Part shown: one piece after another, positions 33,738-44,201 of the stretch | Numbering within the stretch: position 1 is the first letter of the stretch | Layout: each line of letters begins with the position of its first letter | From: Pseudomonas sp. SORT22 | GTDB lineage: Bacteria; Pseudomonadota; Gammaproteobacteria; Pseudomonadales; Pseudomonadaceae | Reading direction: 5' to 3' | Length of the DNA stretch: 64,000 bases | Assembly (NCBI RefSeq): GCF_018417635.1 | Contig: NZ_CP071007.1 | Span: 5,270,501 to 5,334,500 of the forward strand | Program-made: the position numbers and the translations under genes | Notes under the pieces: model-generated | Databases searched by the model: none | What the model saw: only the letters and a program-made list of their open reading frames with translations | What the model was told of the DNA's origin: nothing

Positions 33738-35354
33738 ATGACCGAGCCAGAAGACCCCAATCGTGAGCGCCTCAAGCAACACTTTGCCCAGCGGGTCATT
33801 CATCAGGCCCGGCAAATCCTCGAGATCTGGCAGCGCCTGCAGCGCAGCGAGTGGTCGACTGGCGACCTGGGTGAGCTGTGCGAAGCCAACCTGCGCCTGC
33901 AACGCTATGCCGAGCGCTTCGAGCAGCCCGAGCACAGCCAGCTGGCCGAGGCCATCGGCCATGCCCTGGAGGCGGTCGAAGCCAACAGCGCGCGCCTGAG
34001 CAGCCAGCTGATCAGCGACCTCAACCGGCTGATGCAACGTTTGTCGCGCACCGGCCTGCGCCAGGGCGACCAACTTGAGCAAGTGCCGCTGCCGCCGCTG
34101 CGCAAGCCGGTGTACATCATGCTCCAGGACCACGACCGCGCCGAGCGTCTGGCCCAGCAACTGGAATTCTTCGGCCTCGGTGTACAGGCCTTGTACAGCG
34201 CCGCCGCGTTCCAGGCGACCATGAGCGAACGGCTGCCCTCGGCAATCGTCATGGACGTCGACTTCACCGGCCCCGGTGTCGGCCTGCAACTGGCCGCCCA
34301 GGCCCAGCAGGGCCTGGAGCAGCGGGTGCCGTTGCTGTTCTTCAGCCTGCACGAAACCGACACGCCGACGCGCCTGGCCGCCGTGCGCGCCGGTGGCCAG
34401 GAGTTCCTTACCGGCACCCTGGAAGCCTCGAGCCTGCTGGAAAAGGTCGAGCTGCTGACCAGCGTCACCCAGTACGAACCGTTCAAGGTGCTGATCATCG
34501 ACGACTCGCGGGCCCAGGCCCTGCACACCGAGCGCCTGCTCAACAGCGCCGGGATCGTCACCCGCACCCTGATCGACCCGATCCAGACCATGGCCGAGCT
34601 TGCCGACTTCCAGCCCGACCTGATCATCCTCGACATGTACATGCCGGCCTGCACCGGCACCGAGCTTGCCAAGGTGATCCGCCACAACGACCGTTATGTC
34701 AGCGTGCCGATCATCTACCTGTCGGCCGAGGACGATCTGGACAAACAGCTCGACGCCATGAGCGAGGGCGGTGATGACTTTTTGACCAAGCCGATCCGCT
34801 CGCGGCACCTGATCACCACCGTGCGCAACCGCGCGGCCCGGGCGCGCAACCTCAAGGCGCGGATGGTGCGCGACAGCCTCACCGGGCTGTACAACCACAC
34901 CCATATCCTGCAATTGCTCGAAGACTGCAGCTTCCGTGCGCGCCGCGAAGCGCAGCCACTGAGCTTCGCCATGCTCGACATCGACCACTTCAAGAAGGTC
35001 AACGACAGCCACGGCCACCCCATGGGCGACCGGGTGATCAAGAGCCTGGCGCTGTTCCTCAAGCAGCGCCTGCGCAAGACCGACTTCATTGGCCGCTACG
35101 GCGGTGAAGAATTTGCCATCGTCATGCCCAACACCGACCTGGGCTCGGCGCACAAGGTGCTCGACGAAATTCGCCGGCGCTTTGCCGAGATCCATTACCC
35201 GGCCCAGCCGCGCGACTTGTCCTGCACCTTCAGTGCCGGCGTGGTGCAACTGAGCGAAGGCCTGGACGCCCTGAGCATGGCCACCTCCGCCGACGAGGCG
35301 CTGTACCGCGCCAAGGGTGCCGGGCGCAACTGCGTGCAACGGGTCGAAGCATAA
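33738..35354 (+). CDS. gcbA: Diguanylate cyclase GcbA with two receiver domains
   Basis: A 538-residue protein. An N-terminal helical region (1-125) is followed by a degenerate first receiver (about 128-245) and a good second receiver (about 252-370; phospho-acceptor Asp299 in L-I-I-L-D-M-Y-M-P, and L-T-K-P). The C-terminal GGDEF domain has active site G-G-E-E-F (455-459). The product-inhibition site R-x-x-D (446-449) is five residues before it. In P. fluorescens and P. aeruginosa GcbA makes c-di-GMP that promotes attachment and affects dispersal. The synteny (DUF2333, then ctpL) matches, as recalled. Confidence 0.88.
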   Translation: MTEPEDPNRERLKQHFAQRVIHQARQILEIWQRLQRSEWSTGDLGELCEANLRLQRYAERFEQPEHSQLAEAIGHALEAVEANSARLSSQLISDLNRLMQRLSRTGLRQGDQLEQVPLPPLRKPVYIMLQDHDRAERLAQQLEFFGLGVQALYSAAAFQATMSERLPSAIVMDVDFTGPGVGLQLAAQAQQGLEQRVPLLFFSLHETDTPTRLAAVRAGGQEFLTGTLEASSLLEKVELLTSVTQYEPFKVLIIDDSRAQALHTERLLNSAGIVTRTLIDPIQTMAELADFQPDLIILDMYMPACTGTELAKVIRHNDRYVSVPIIYLSAEDDLDKQLDAMSEGGDDFLTKPIRSRHLITTVRNRAARARNLKARMVRDSLTGLYNHTHILQLLEDCSFRARREAQPLSFAMLDIDHFKKVNDSHGHPMGDRVIKSLALFLKQRLRKTDFIGRYGGEEFAIVMPNTDLGSAHKVLDEIRRRFAEIHYPAQPRDLSCTFSAGVVQLSEGLDALSMATSADEALYRAKGAGRNCVQRVEA

Positions 35355-35391
35355 AGGCAAAGTGCCAGTTTTTTTCACCGAACCGTCCGCC

Positions 35392-35409
35392 CCGTCATAA
35401 CCCGGTCAT
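35392..35409 (+). promoter_or_regulatory. Pho box upstream of ctpL
   Basis: CCGTCAT-AACC-CGGTCAT: two 7-base repeats with an 11-base period, the PhoB site format (consensus CTGTCAT-N4-CTGTCAT). It lies 54 bases before the ctpL ATG. It fits phosphate-starvation control of a phosphate chemoreceptor. Confidence 0.7.
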
Positions 35410-35462
35410 AAAAACGCAATAACTTCAGGCGCTTACCATTCGGCCGTTGGTAGACACCGGAC

Positions 35463-37424
35463 ATGCGCCTGAAGCTGCTCACCAATTTCAATACCCTGTT
35501 GCTGGTTACCGTGTGCATCGCCCTGGGCGCGACCCTGTGGTGGTCGCAGCGCGCCCTGGAGCGCCCCTATTTATTAATGGAGCGCTATCTGTCGCTGTCG
35601 CAGCAATTCCAGAACCAGGCGGCGCGCAATATCCAGGACTACCTGAGCAGCGGCGACGCCCTGCGCCACGCCACGGCGCTGCAGACCACCGCCGCCCTGC
35701 AGGGTGAACTGGAGCAACTGCCGGCAGAGCTTGCCGAGCGCCTGCGCCCGAGCCTGGACAACCTGCAGCGCTTCACCGCCAACGAGTTGCTGGGCGCCGG
35801 CAAGCTGGCCGGCGACCCGCAGGCCCTGTTGCTGCAGGCCGAACGCGAACTGGGTGCGAGCCTCGAGCAACTGGCCAACTATGCCCAGAGCAGCACCAGC
35901 AGCGATGCCGGGCGCTATTCGCCGCTGCTGTTCAACGCCTCCCTGCACCTGTCGCGGCTATCCCTGGCGCGGGACAAAATGGTCAGCAGCGGCCGCAGCG
36001 AACTGGCCGATGAAGTCGAGCGCGAACTTGCGCAGATCGCCGCCCAGGCGCAGTTACTCGAACAATTGCCGCTGCTGGGGGTGACCGCCAGCAGCGCTTC
36101 GAGCGCCGACGACTTTGCCGCGCTGATGGGCCTGGAGACCCAGGCCAGCACAGCGACCGAAGACACCGGGGTGACGCTCAAACGCGAACTCAACAGCCTG
36201 ATCAAGCGCTACCCCGGCGAGCTGCAGCGCACCCGCGAGCAGATCCAGCAACGCAGCGCCCTGGCCAGCAGCACCTTCGAGCGCATCGGCGCCGTGCAGC
36301 AGGCCATCGCCGAGCTCGAACCCAGTGTGCGTAGCCAGCATGCCGCCATCCAGGGCGAAGTGCGGGTGATCCAGGGCCTGATGATCGGTTTGATCCTGCT
36401 GATCGCACTGCTTATCGACACCCTGCAGCGGCGCCTGGCGCGGGTGCTGACCAACCTCGCGCCGGCACTCTCGCGCTGGGCCGAGGGCGACTTCAGCCAG
36501 GCCATTGCCCTGGGCCGCAGCAACCGTGAAATGCATGATATCCAGGACTCGCTCAACCGCCTGCGGGTCTACCTGGTCGAGCTGGTCGGCACCCTCCGCC
36601 ACAACGCCGAGCAGGTCGCTGGCAGCAGCCACGCCCTGGCCGGCATGAGCAGCGCCCTGCACGATGGCGCCGAACGCCAGGCCGGCGACACCGCGCAAAT
36701 CCGTGATGCCCTCGGCGAGCTGGAGGCGACCATCCTCCAGGTCGCCGGCGACGCCAGCCAGGCGGCCGACGCCAGCCACGACGCCGGGCGTGCGGTCGAG
36801 CAAGGCCAGGCAGTGATAGGCCAGAGCCTGACCGGGCTGCGGGCGCTGGTCGACGAGGTGCAGGGCAACGCGCAGATGATCGAACAGCTGGCCGAGGAAT
36901 CGGCGACCATCGGCGGCGTGCTGACGGTGATCCGCTCGATTGCCGAACAGACCAACCTGCTGGCCCTCAATGCCGCGATCGAAGCGGCGCGGGCCGGGGA
37001 AATGGGCCGTGGCTTTGCCGTGGTTGCCGAAGAAGTACGCTCCCTGGCCCTGCGCACTACCGGCGCTACCGGTGAGATCCAGACCTTGATCGGGCGCCTG
37101 CAGCAGGCGGCCCGCGAATCGGTTGAAGGCATGCGCGCGCAACTCGAACATGCCGAGGCCACCGCTGACCAGGCCCAGGCGGCGGATGGCGCGCTGGATG
37201 AAATTGTCGCGGCAATCCAGACCATCTCGGCCACAGCGGTACGGATTGCCGATGTCACCGCCCAGCAGAGCGGCGCGGTGAGCGAGATTCGTGACCACAG
37301 CGAGCGGATTCATGGCTTGGGTGAAGACAACTTGCAACGTATTGGTGAAGGGCGTGAGCAGGGTGAGCAGTTGCTTCGCCTGGGTGGCGAGTTGAATACG
37401 GCGGTGCGGGCCTTTCGCCTGTGA
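35463..37424 (+). CDS. ctpL: Methyl-accepting chemotaxis protein, CtpL-like phosphate chemoreceptor
   Basis: A 653-residue receptor. A membrane helix at about 9-28 and a second at about 304-322 enclose a periplasmic all-helical sensor of some 270 residues. HAMP follows, then the signalling hairpin with the tip motif [16 protein letters not shown] and [10 protein letters not shown]. In P. aeruginosa the gene in this place, ctpL, encodes a chemoreceptor for inorganic phosphate (and some aromatics). The Pho box just upstream supports the same role. Confidence 0.85.
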   Translation: MRLKLLTNFNTLLLVTVCIALGATLWWSQRALERPYLLMERYLSLSQQFQNQAARNIQDYLSSGDALRHATALQTTAALQGELEQLPAELAERLRPSLDNLQRFTANELLGAGKLAGDPQALLLQAERELGASLEQLANYAQSSTSSDAGRYSPLLFNASLHLSRLSLARDKMVSSGRSELADEVERELAQIAAQAQLLEQLPLLGVTASSASSADDFAALMGLETQASTATEDTGVTLKRELNSLIKRYPGELQRTREQIQQRSALASSTFERIGAVQQAIAELEPSVRSQHAAIQGEVRVIQGLMIGLILLIALLIDTLQRRLARVLTNLAPALSRWAEGDFSQAIALGRSNREMHDIQDSLNRLRVYLVELVGTLRHNAEQVAGSSHALAGMSSALHDGAERQAGDTAQIRDALGELEATILQVAGDASQAADASHDAGRAVEQGQAVIGQSLTGLRALVDEVQGNAQMIEQLAEESATIGGVLTVIRSIAEQTNLLALNAAIEAARAGEMGRGFAVVAEEVRSLALRTTGATGEIQTLIGRLQQAARESVEGMRAQLEHAEATADQAQAADGALDEIVAAIQTISATAVRIADVTAQQSGAVSEIRDHSERIHGLGEDNLQRIGEGREQGEQLLRLGGELNTAVRAFRL

Positions 37425-37431
37425 GGATGTG

Positions 37432-37457
37432 TCGCGGCGATCCGACTTGACCCGCGA
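37432..37457. repeat. REP-type hairpin after ctpL
   Basis: TCGCGG (37432-37437) pairs with CCGCGA (37452-37457). The right half, CCGACTTGACCCGCGAT, matches the element at 29,137-29,161. It sits just after the ctpL stop and may act as terminator. Confidence 0.55.
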
Positions 37458-37518
37458 TGAAGGCAACAGGGCTGCAAAGTCCGTTATCATGCAGGCACTT
37501 TTGTACTGCGAGACCGCC

Positions 37519-39309
37519 ATGCGCCGCCTGCTTTGCCTCCTGTTTCTGCTCCTGGCCTTGCCCGCCGTCGGCGCCGGCCTGCTCGACAATCGCCCCAGCG
37601 CCACCCTCGGCGCCGCGTCGCTGAACAACAGCAGCGACTTTCTGCCAGTGCACGAAGCCTTCAAGCTGAGCCTGGTCGAGGATCAAGGGCAAAGCCTGAA
37701 ACTGCGCTTCGTCGCCGCCGACGGTTACTACCTGTACCGCCACCGCTTCCAGTTTCGCAGCGAGCCTGCCGACATAGCCCTGGGCACGGCGCAGATCCCC
37801 CCGGGTGAAGCCAAGCACGATGAGTTCTTCGGTGACGTCGAGGTCTATCACGGCATCCTCGACATCGAAATCCCCCGCCCGGCCAACGAACAACACCCCT
37901 TCACCTTGCTGGTGGGCTACCAGGGCTGCGCCGACAAGGGCCTGTGCTACCCGCCGGAAACCGCACGCCTGAGCATCGATGGCATCACCAGCAGTGCGCC
38001 GCCAGCTACCACCACGGTCGCCAAGGCCGGCTGGGACTGGCAAGGCCTGCTGCTGTTCTTCCTCGCCGGCGTCGGCCTGACCTTCACCCCGTGTGTGCTG
38101 CCGATGCTGCCGATCCTCTCTGGCGTGGTGTTGCGCGGCCAGATCGGCGGCGTACGCGGTTTTGCCCTGTCGCTGGCCTATGTGCTGCCGATGGCTGCCT
38201 GCTTTGCCCTGCTCGGCGCGCTGATGGGCCTGTTCGGTGCCGGCCTCAACCTGCAGGCACGCTTGCAGTCGGCCTGGGTGCTGGTGCCGTTTGCGCTGTT
38301 CTTCGTGCTGTTTGCCCTGGCCATGTTCGGCCTGTTCGAGCTCAAATTGCCGCATGCCATCAGTAGTCGCCTGGAACGTCTGGTCGGCCAGACCAAGGGC
38401 GGATCGCTGATGGGTGCGGCGATCCTCGGGGTGTTCTCCAGCCTGCTGGTATCGCCGTGCGTGTCGGCGCCACTGGCCGGCGCGCTGCTGTATATCAGCG
38501 CCAGCGGCGATGCCCTGGGGGGTGCATTGAAGCTGTTCGCCCTGGGCCTGGGCATGGGCGCGCCACTGCTGCTGATCGCTACCGGCGGTGCGGCCTGGCT
38601 GCCGAAAAGCGGGCCATGGCTGGTAACGGTGAAAAACGCCATCGGCGTGCTGTTGCTGGGCCTGGCCATTGGCCTGCTCAGCCGCGTGCTGCCGGGGCAG
38701 GTCACGCTGCTGCTGGTCGGCCTGCTGGCCGCCGGTACCGCGGTGTTCCTTGGCGCCCTGGAGTTCACGGTGAAAACCACCCGGCAGCGCCTGGCGCAGC
38801 TGCTCGGCCTGGCCCTGCTGTTCTATGGGTTGACCTGCTGGTACGGCGCCTTGAGCGGGCAGACCGACCCGCTGCGCCCGCTGCCTCAAGCCAGTAACGC
38901 CAGTACTGGTGCAAGCGCCCAGGCCAGCAGCGCCAGCGCCTGGCAGACCCTCACCACCCCGGCGGCGCTGGACAGCGCCCTGGCCGCCGCCAAGGCCGCC
39001 GGCCAGCCGGTGCTGCTGGACTGGTACGCCGACTGGTGCATCAGTTGCAAGGTGATCGAGCACGAGGTGCTCAATGCACCCGCAGTGCTAGCACAACTGA
39101 AGGACTATCAGTTGCTGCGCTTCGATATCACAGAAAGCAACGCTGAACAGCGCGCCCTGCTCGACCGCTACCAGCTGTTCGGCCCGCCAGCGCTGTTGTT
39201 CTTTGCCGCGAACGGCAGCGAAATCACCGCCGATCGTGTGGTTGGCGAGATAAACGCCGGCGAATTTGCCGAGCATCTGACGCGCATTCGCGCCGATCTG
39301 GGTCTATAA
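37519..39309 (+). CDS. dsbD: Thiol:disulfide interchange protein DsbD
   Basis: 596 residues from ATG 37519, which gives a clean signal peptide; the longer frame includes repeat sequence. The periplasmic alpha domain has the cysteine pair G-Y-Q-G-C-A-D-K-G-L-C-Y-P-P. Eight or so membrane helices carry T-P-C-V-L-P-M-L-P and S-P-C-V-S-A-P. The C-terminal thioredoxin domain has W-C-I-S-C-K. All three Cys pairs needed to pass electrons from cytoplasmic thioredoxin to the periplasm are present. Confidence 0.94.
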   Translation: MRRLLCLLFLLLALPAVGAGLLDNRPSATLGAASLNNSSDFLPVHEAFKLSLVEDQGQSLKLRFVAADGYYLYRHRFQFRSEPADIALGTAQIPPGEAKHDEFFGDVEVYHGILDIEIPRPANEQHPFTLLVGYQGCADKGLCYPPETARLSIDGITSSAPPATTTVAKAGWDWQGLLLFFLAGVGLTFTPCVLPMLPILSGVVLRGQIGGVRGFALSLAYVLPMAACFALLGALMGLFGAGLNLQARLQSAWVLVPFALFFVLFALAMFGLFELKLPHAISSRLERLVGQTKGGSLMGAAILGVFSSLLVSPCVSAPLAGALLYISASGDALGGALKLFALGLGMGAPLLLIATGGAAWLPKSGPWLVTVKNAIGVLLLGLAIGLLSRVLPGQVTLLLVGLLAAGTAVFLGALEFTVKTTRQRLAQLLGLALLFYGLTCWYGALSGQTDPLRPLPQASNASTGASAQASSASAWQTLTTPAALDSALAAAKAAGQPVLLDWYADWCISCKVIEHEVLNAPAVLAQLKDYQLLRFDITESNAEQRALLDRYQLFGPPALLFFAANGSEITADRVVGEINAGEFAEHLTRIRADLGL

Positions 39310-39337
39310 CTTCTTCGGGCCGCTAAAAAGCCGCTTT

Positions 39338-39391
39338 CGATGACCGAAATTAATAAATTAGTCACATATTTAGCGTGAATATCGGTCATCG
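39338..39391. repeat. Long-spaced perfect inverted repeat upstream of aroQ
   Basis: CGATGACCGA (39338-39347) and TCGGTCATCG (39382-39391) are perfectly complementary 10-base arms around a 34-base AT-rich spacer (AATTAATAAATTAG inside). It lies in the 171-base gap between dsbD and aroQ. It could be an operator pair, a terminator for dsbD, or part of the aroQ-accBC promoter. Confidence 0.55.
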
Positions 39392-39480
39392 TGCTGGCTA
39401 TTGCTGGTAACTGGACAGTGCCCGCCGGTTTACGGCATAGTCGCCGCGCAAAGTTTCCTAACGATAAAAAGGAACCACAG

Positions 39481-39933
39481 ATGGCAACGCTACTGGTGCT
39501 GCACGGCCCCAACCTGAACCTGCTCGGCACCCGCGAACCGGGCGTCTATGGCGCCGTGACCCTGGCCCAGATCAACCAGGACCTGGAGCAGCGCGCCCGC
39601 GCCGCCGGCCATCATCTGCAATACCTGCAAAGCAACGCCGAGTACGAATTGATCGACCGCATTCATGCCGCGCGCAGCGAAGGTGTGGACTTCATCCTGA
39701 TCAATCCGGCGGCTTTCACACATACAAGTGTCGCATTACGTGACGCGTTGCTGGCGGTGAGCATCCCATTCATCGAAGTGCATCTGTCCAACGTGCACAA
39801 ACGCGAACCTTTTCGCCATCACTCCTACTTCTCTGATGTCGCCGTAGGAGTGATTTGCGGCCTGGGTGCCAGCGGTTATCGCCTGGCCCTGGAGTCTGCC
39901 CTGGAACACCTGGCTGCTAACGCAAAGCCCTGA
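39481..39933 (+). CDS. aroQ: Type II 3-dehydroquinate dehydratase
   Basis: 150 residues from ATG 39481 (AAGGAA upstream); the longer frame has no family support. It starts with [14 protein letters not shown], which includes the flexible lid region with its active-site residues. [11 protein letters not shown] and [15 protein letters not shown] complete the family signature. It catalyses dehydroquinate to dehydroshikimate in the shikimate pathway. accB follows after a possible weak terminator. Confidence 0.96.
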   Translation: MATLLVLHGPNLNLLGTREPGVYGAVTLAQINQDLEQRARAAGHHLQYLQSNAEYELIDRIHAARSEGVDFILINPAAFTHTSVALRDALLAVSIPFIEVHLSNVHKREPFRHHSYFSDVAVGVICGLGASGYRLALESALEHLAANAKP

Positions 39934-39969
39934 TGACGAGAACCTGGCCTATGGGCCGGGGCTCACAAG

Positions 39970-39991
39970 AAACGTTTGCTAACACGTTTTT
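39970..39991 (+). terminator. Possible terminator between aroQ and accB
   Basis: AAACGT-TTGCTAAC-ACGTTT followed by two more T and AT-rich sequence: a weak 6-bp stem with T run in the 98-base gap. It may only attenuate. Confidence 0.4.
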
Positions 39992-40031
39992 ATATTTACG
40001 CCCCTGACCGAACCTTGGGAGTTGATGATTA

Positions 40032-40490
40032 ATGGATATCCGTAAAGTCAAGAAACTGATCGAACTGCTGGAAGAATCTGGCATCGACGAGCTGGAGATC
40101 AAGGAAGGCGAGGAATCCGTACGGATCAGCCGCCACAGCAAGACTCCAGCCCAGCAGTACTACGCTCCGGCTCCAGTCGCCGCTCCTGTTGCCGCACCAG
40201 CCGCCGCCCCGGCCGCTGCCGCCGCTCCAGCCGAAGCTGCCGCACCAAAACTGAACGGCACCGTTGCCCGTTCGCCAATGGTCGGTACCTTCTACCGCAA
40301 AGCCTCGCCTGCCTCGCCAGCCTTCGTTGAAGTCGGCCAGACCGTGAAGAAAGGCGACACCCTGTGCATCGTCGAAGCCATGAAGATGATGAACCACATC
40401 GAAGCTGAAACCAGCGGTGTGATCGAATCCATCCTGGTAGAAGACGGTCAGCCGGTTGAGTTCGACCAGCCGCTGTTCACCATCGTTTGA
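40032..40490 (+). CDS. accB: Acetyl-CoA carboxylase biotin carboxyl carrier protein
   Basis: A 152-residue protein. An N-terminal helical domain (1-40) leads to an Ala/Pro-rich linker (about 41-75) and the biotinyl domain. The biotin-accepting lysine is in E-A-M-K-M-M near residue 119. It supplies carboxybiotin for malonyl-CoA synthesis. It starts after GGGAG and is followed 17 bases later by accC, the standard operon. Confidence 0.96.
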   Translation: MDIRKVKKLIELLEESGIDELEIKEGEESVRISRHSKTPAQQYYAPAPVAAPVAAPAAAPAAAAAPAEAAAPKLNGTVARSPMVGTFYRKASPASPAFVEVGQTVKKGDTLCIVEAMKMMNHIEAETSGVIESILVEDGQPVEFDQPLFTIV

Positions 40491-40507
40491 ACCGCGGAGA
40501 GCCAACG

Positions 40508-41863
40508 ATGTCTGCGAAGCTGGAAAAAGTCCTGATTGCCAACCGCGGGGAAATTGCCCTGCGGATCCTGCGTGCCTGCAAAGAGCTGGGCATCAAGACC
40601 GTCGCCGTACACTCCACGGCTGACCGCGAACTGATGCACCTGGGCCTGGCAGACGAGTCGGTCTGCATCGGTCCTGCTTCGGCCAGCCAGTCCTACCTGC
40701 ACATTCCGGCCATCATCGCCGCGGCTGAAGTGACCGGCGCTACCGCCATTCACCCAGGCTACGGTTTCCTCGCGGAAAACGCCGATTTCGCCGAGCAGGT
40801 CGAGAACTCCGGTTTTGCCTTCATTGGCCCCAAAGCCGACACCATTCGCCTGATGGGCGACAAGGTTTCGGCCAAGGACGCGATGATCAAGACTGGCGTT
40901 CCGACCGTGCCAGGTTCCGACGGCCCGCTGCCGGAAGACGAAGAAGAAGCCCTGCGCATCGGCCGTGAAGTCGGCTACCCGGTGATCATCAAGGCCGCCG
41001 GTGGCGGTGGTGGTCGCGGCATGCGCGTGGTGCACAAGGAAGAGGACCTGATCGCCTCGGCCAAGCTGACCCGCACCGAAGCTGGCGCAGCCTTCGGCAA
41101 CCCGATGGTCTACCTCGAGAAGTTCCTGACCAACCCACGTCACGTGGAAGTCCAGGTCCTGTCCGACGGCCAGGGTAACGCCGTGCACCTGGGTGACCGC
41201 GACTGCTCGCTGCAGCGCCGCCACCAGAAGGTACTGGAAGAAGCGCCGGCACCGGGCATCGATGAAAAAGCCCGCCAGGAAGTCTACAAGCGCTGTGTCG
41301 ATGCCTGCATCGAGATCGGCTACCGTGGCGCCGGCACCTTCGAGTTCCTCTACGAGAACGGTCGTTTCTACTTCATCGAAATGAACACCCGTGTTCAGGT
41401 GGAGCACCCGGTTTCGGAGATGGTCACCGGTATCGACATCGTCAAGGAGATGCTCAGCATCGCCGCTGGCAACAAGCTGTCGTTCACCCAGGATGACGTG
41501 GTGATTCGCGGTCACTCGCTGGAGTGCCGGATCAACGCCGAAGACCCGAAGAAGTTCATCCCGAGCCCAGGCACGGTCAAGCATTTCCACGCCCCGGGTG
41601 GCAACGGCGTTCGCGTCGATTCGCACCTGTACAGCGGTTACGCAGTTCCACCGAACTACGACTCGCTGATCGGCAAGCTGATCACCTACGGCAAGGACCG
41701 CGACGAAGCCATGGCACGCATGCGCAATGCCCTGGACGAGATCGTCGTCGACGGCATCAAGACCAACATCCCGCTGCACCGCGACCTGGTGCGTGATGAA
41801 GGTTTCTGCAAAGGCGGCGTCAACATTCACTACCTGGAACACAAACTGGCTAGCCAGGAGTGA
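40508..41863 (+). CDS. accC: Biotin carboxylase AccC
   Basis: 451 residues from ATG 40508 (GGAGAG upstream). It has an ATP-grasp fold with [11 protein letters not shown] at the start, the glycine-rich [12 protein letters not shown] loop, and [11 protein letters not shown] active-site strand. It carboxylates biotin on AccB. A strong terminator follows. Confidence 0.97.
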   Translation: MSAKLEKVLIANRGEIALRILRACKELGIKTVAVHSTADRELMHLGLADESVCIGPASASQSYLHIPAIIAAAEVTGATAIHPGYGFLAENADFAEQVENSGFAFIGPKADTIRLMGDKVSAKDAMIKTGVPTVPGSDGPLPEDEEEALRIGREVGYPVIIKAAGGGGGRGMRVVHKEEDLIASAKLTRTEAGAAFGNPMVYLEKFLTNPRHVEVQVLSDGQGNAVHLGDRDCSLQRRHQKVLEEAPAPGIDEKARQEVYKRCVDACIEIGYRGAGTFEFLYENGRFYFIEMNTRVQVEHPVSEMVTGIDIVKEMLSIAAGNKLSFTQDDVVIRGHSLECRINAEDPKKFIPSPGTVKHFHAPGGNGVRVDSHLYSGYAVPPNYDSLIGKLITYGKDRDEAMARMRNALDEIVVDGIKTNIPLHRDLVRDEGFCKGGVNIHYLEHKLASQE

Positions 41864-41880
41864 TTCGCCAGTGATGTAAA

Positions 41881-41914
41881 AAAGACCCCGGTCCCGTGAC
41901 CGGGGTCTTTTTTT
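41881..41914 (+). terminator. Rho-independent terminator of accBC
   Basis: AAAGACCCCGGTC and GACCGGGGTCTTT form a 13-bp stem around CCGT, followed by further T residues (seven T in all). This is the clearest intrinsic terminator of the window. Confidence 0.95.
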
Positions 41915-42016
41915 GGGGCTCCCACAGGGTTCCCACAAACCCCTCGCACTCAAGTAAACTGGCGGGCTTCTCGCAGCCTCGGGCTGCCCCTGTAGATTTT
42001 TCCAAAGGTGCCCGCC

Positions 42017-42895
42017 ATGCCTTGGCTGCAAGTACGTCTGGCCATCAGCCCGGAACAAGCCGAAACCTATGAAGATGCCCTGCTCGAAGTAGGCGCCGTT
42101 TCGGTCACCTTCATGGATGCCGAAGATCAGCCGATCTTCGAACCGGACCTCAACACCACCCCGCTGTGGTCGCATACCCACCTGCTGGCACTGTTCGAAG
42201 CCGATACCGACGCCAGCGCGGTGTTCGCCCACCTGCAGTTGCTGACCAGCGCCGAACTGCCGGAGCACCAGGCCGAAGTCATCGAAGACCAGGATTGGGA
42301 ACGCAGCTGGATGGACAACTTCCAGCCGATGCGTTTCGGCCAGCGCCTGTGGATCGTGCCAAGCTGGCACGCGGCACCGGAGCCTGAGGCGGTCAACCTG
42401 CTGCTCGACCCGGGCCTGGCCTTCGGCACCGGCACCCACCCGACCACCGCACTGTGCCTGGAATGGCTCGACGGCCAGGACCTGAAAGACACCCAGGTGC
42501 TCGACTTCGGTTGCGGCTCGGGCATCCTCGCCATCGCCGCGCTGCTGCTCGGTGCCCGTGAAGCGGTCGGTACCGACATCGACGTGCAGGCCCTGGAAGC
42601 CTCGCGCGACAACGCCGGACGCAATGGCATCGCCGACGAGAAATTCGCCCTGTACCTGCCCGAGCACATGCCGGCCATGCAGGCCGACGTACTGGTCGCC
42701 AACATCCTCGCCGGCCCGCTGGTCTCGCTGGCCCCGCAACTGTCCGGGCTGGTACGTCCGGGTGGCCTGCTGGCGCTGTCGGGGATTCTCGCCGAGCAGG
42801 GTGATGAAGTTGCCGCGGCCTACGCCAAGGACTTCGACCTCGACCCGATCGCCGTACGCGATGGCTGGGTACGCATCAGTGGTCGCCGCCGCTAA
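42017..42895 (+). CDS. prmA: Ribosomal protein L11 methyltransferase
   Basis: 292 residues from ATG 42017 (AAGGTG upstream); ATG 42008 is too early. The N-terminal substrate domain begins [10 protein letters not shown]. The methyltransferase domain has [25 protein letters not shown] and N-I-L-A-G-P-L, typical of PrmA. It trimethylates L11. The context (accC upstream, DUF3426 downstream) matches Pseudomonas synteny. Confidence 0.95.
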   Translation: MPWLQVRLAISPEQAETYEDALLEVGAVSVTFMDAEDQPIFEPDLNTTPLWSHTHLLALFEADTDASAVFAHLQLLTSAELPEHQAEVIEDQDWERSWMDNFQPMRFGQRLWIVPSWHAAPEPEAVNLLLDPGLAFGTGTHPTTALCLEWLDGQDLKDTQVLDFGCGSGILAIAALLLGAREAVGTDIDVQALEASRDNAGRNGIADEKFALYLPEHMPAMQADVLVANILAGPLVSLAPQLSGLVRPGGLLALSGILAEQGDEVAAAYAKDFDLDPIAVRDGWVRISGRRR

Positions 42896-42935
42896 GTGCG
42901 CCTAGAATAACCTTCTGCATAACCCGGACCGCCGC

Positions 42936-44201
42936 ATGACCGACAGTTTCGTCACCCAGTGCCCGCATTGCCAGACCAGCTTTCGCGTCAGCCACAATCA
43001 GTTGAGCGTGGCCCGCGGCATGGTGCGTTGCGGCGCCTGCCTGCAAGTGTTCAACGCCGCCCGGCAACTGCTGGAGCAAAGCGCGGCGCAGAACCCGCCT
43101 GCAGCGCCGGTGCCGGTCGAGCCAGTGGCGGAGCCCGCAAAAGCACCGAACCAGCACGAGTGGAGCGCCGCCGAGCTGGACCTCGACCAGCTCGACCTCG
43201 ATCAGGAGCTGGCGCGCCTGGAACAGCGCGAAATCCAGCCGACCACCGAGTTCAAGGCCGCTGCACCACGCGAAGAGAGCCTCAGCGCGCACCGCGACAG
43301 CCCCGAGCAAGACGACCAGCACTGGCCCGACAGCCTGTTCAGCAGCCCGGCCGCCGAGCGCGAGCAACTCAGTGCCGAGCTCGACGCGCCGCAACCGCCG
43401 CTGATCGAGCAGGAAGCCCTGGACCTCGCGCCGGCACCCGGCGAGCGTACCGAGCCGTCGCTGTCGCTGGATGCCATCGATGACGACCTCGACGCCCCGC
43501 TGGCACCTGCCGCTGCGCTACGCGCCGATGATGACGAACTGCCCGGCGAGCGTCTGTCGGCGCGCGAGCCTGAGGACCCTCTGGACAGCCCCGAACCCGA
43601 GTTCGACGAGCGCCGCGAACCGGGCCTGGGCCCGGTCAGCAACCGCCCGGCGCGCAAGGAGCCGCTGCTCGACCTGGTCGACGATCCGATCCAGCTCGAC
43701 TGGCAGAAGCCCAAGGTCAACTGGGCCCGGCGCCTGCTGTGGATCCTGTTGATTTTGCTGGCCGCTGCGGCTCTGGCCGGCCAATACATCTGGTACCAGT
43801 TCGACGAACTGGCCCGCCAGGACCGCTACCGCCCGTGGTTCCAGGCGGTCTGTCCGACCGTCGGTTGCCAGGTGCCGTCGCGGGTCGATATCGCCCGGAT
43901 CAAGAGCAGTAACCTGGTGGTGCGCAGCCACCCGGACTTCAACGGCGCCTTGATCGTCGATGCGATCATCTACAACCGGGCGCCCTTCGCCCAGCCGTTC
44001 CCGCTGTTGGAGCTGCGCTTTGCCGACCTCAATGGCCAGTTGATCGCCAGCCGCCGCTTCAAGCCCACCGAGTACCTCAGCGGTGAACTGGCCGGCAAGG
44101 GCGAAATGCCCAGCCAGACGCCGATCCACATCGCCCTGGACATCCTCGATCCGGGCCCCAAGGCGGTCAACTACAGCCTGTCGTTCCGGTCGCCGGAATA
44201 G
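42936..44201 (+). CDS. Zinc-ribbon and DUF3426 membrane protein
   Basis: A 421-residue protein. An N-terminal MJ0042-type zinc ribbon has C-P-H-C (9-12) and C-G-A-C (about 32-35). A long, very acidic low-complexity linker (about 55-255) follows, then one membrane helix (about 267-288) and a C-terminal DUF3426 domain, presumably periplasmic. Function is unknown. It lies between prmA and dusB, its usual place in gammaproteobacteria. The layout suggests a cytoplasmic metal sensor tethered to a periplasmic domain (inference). Confidence 0.85.
   Translation: MTDSFVTQCPHCQTSFRVSHNQLSVARGMVRCGACLQVFNAARQLLEQSAAQNPPAAPVPVEPVAEPAKAPNQHEWSAAELDLDQLDLDQELARLEQREIQPTTEFKAAAPREESLSAHRDSPEQDDQHWPDSLFSSPAAEREQLSAELDAPQPPLIEQEALDLAPAPGERTEPSLSLDAIDDDLDAPLAPAAALRADDDELPGERLSAREPEDPLDSPEPEFDERREPGLGPVSNRPARKEPLLDLVDDPIQLDWQKPKVNWARRLLWILLILLAAAALAGQYIWYQFDELARQDRYRPWFQAVCPTVGCQVPSRVDIARIKSSNLVVRSHPDFNGALIVDAIIYNRAPFAQPFPLLELRFADLNGQLIASRRFKPTEYLSGELAGKGEMPSQTPIHIALDILDPGPKAVNYSLSFRSPE

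Noticed and set aside
40448..42739. 763-codon minus-strand frame opposite accC and prmA
   Set aside because: It spans two well-identified genes and a strong terminator, and shows no recognisable motif.
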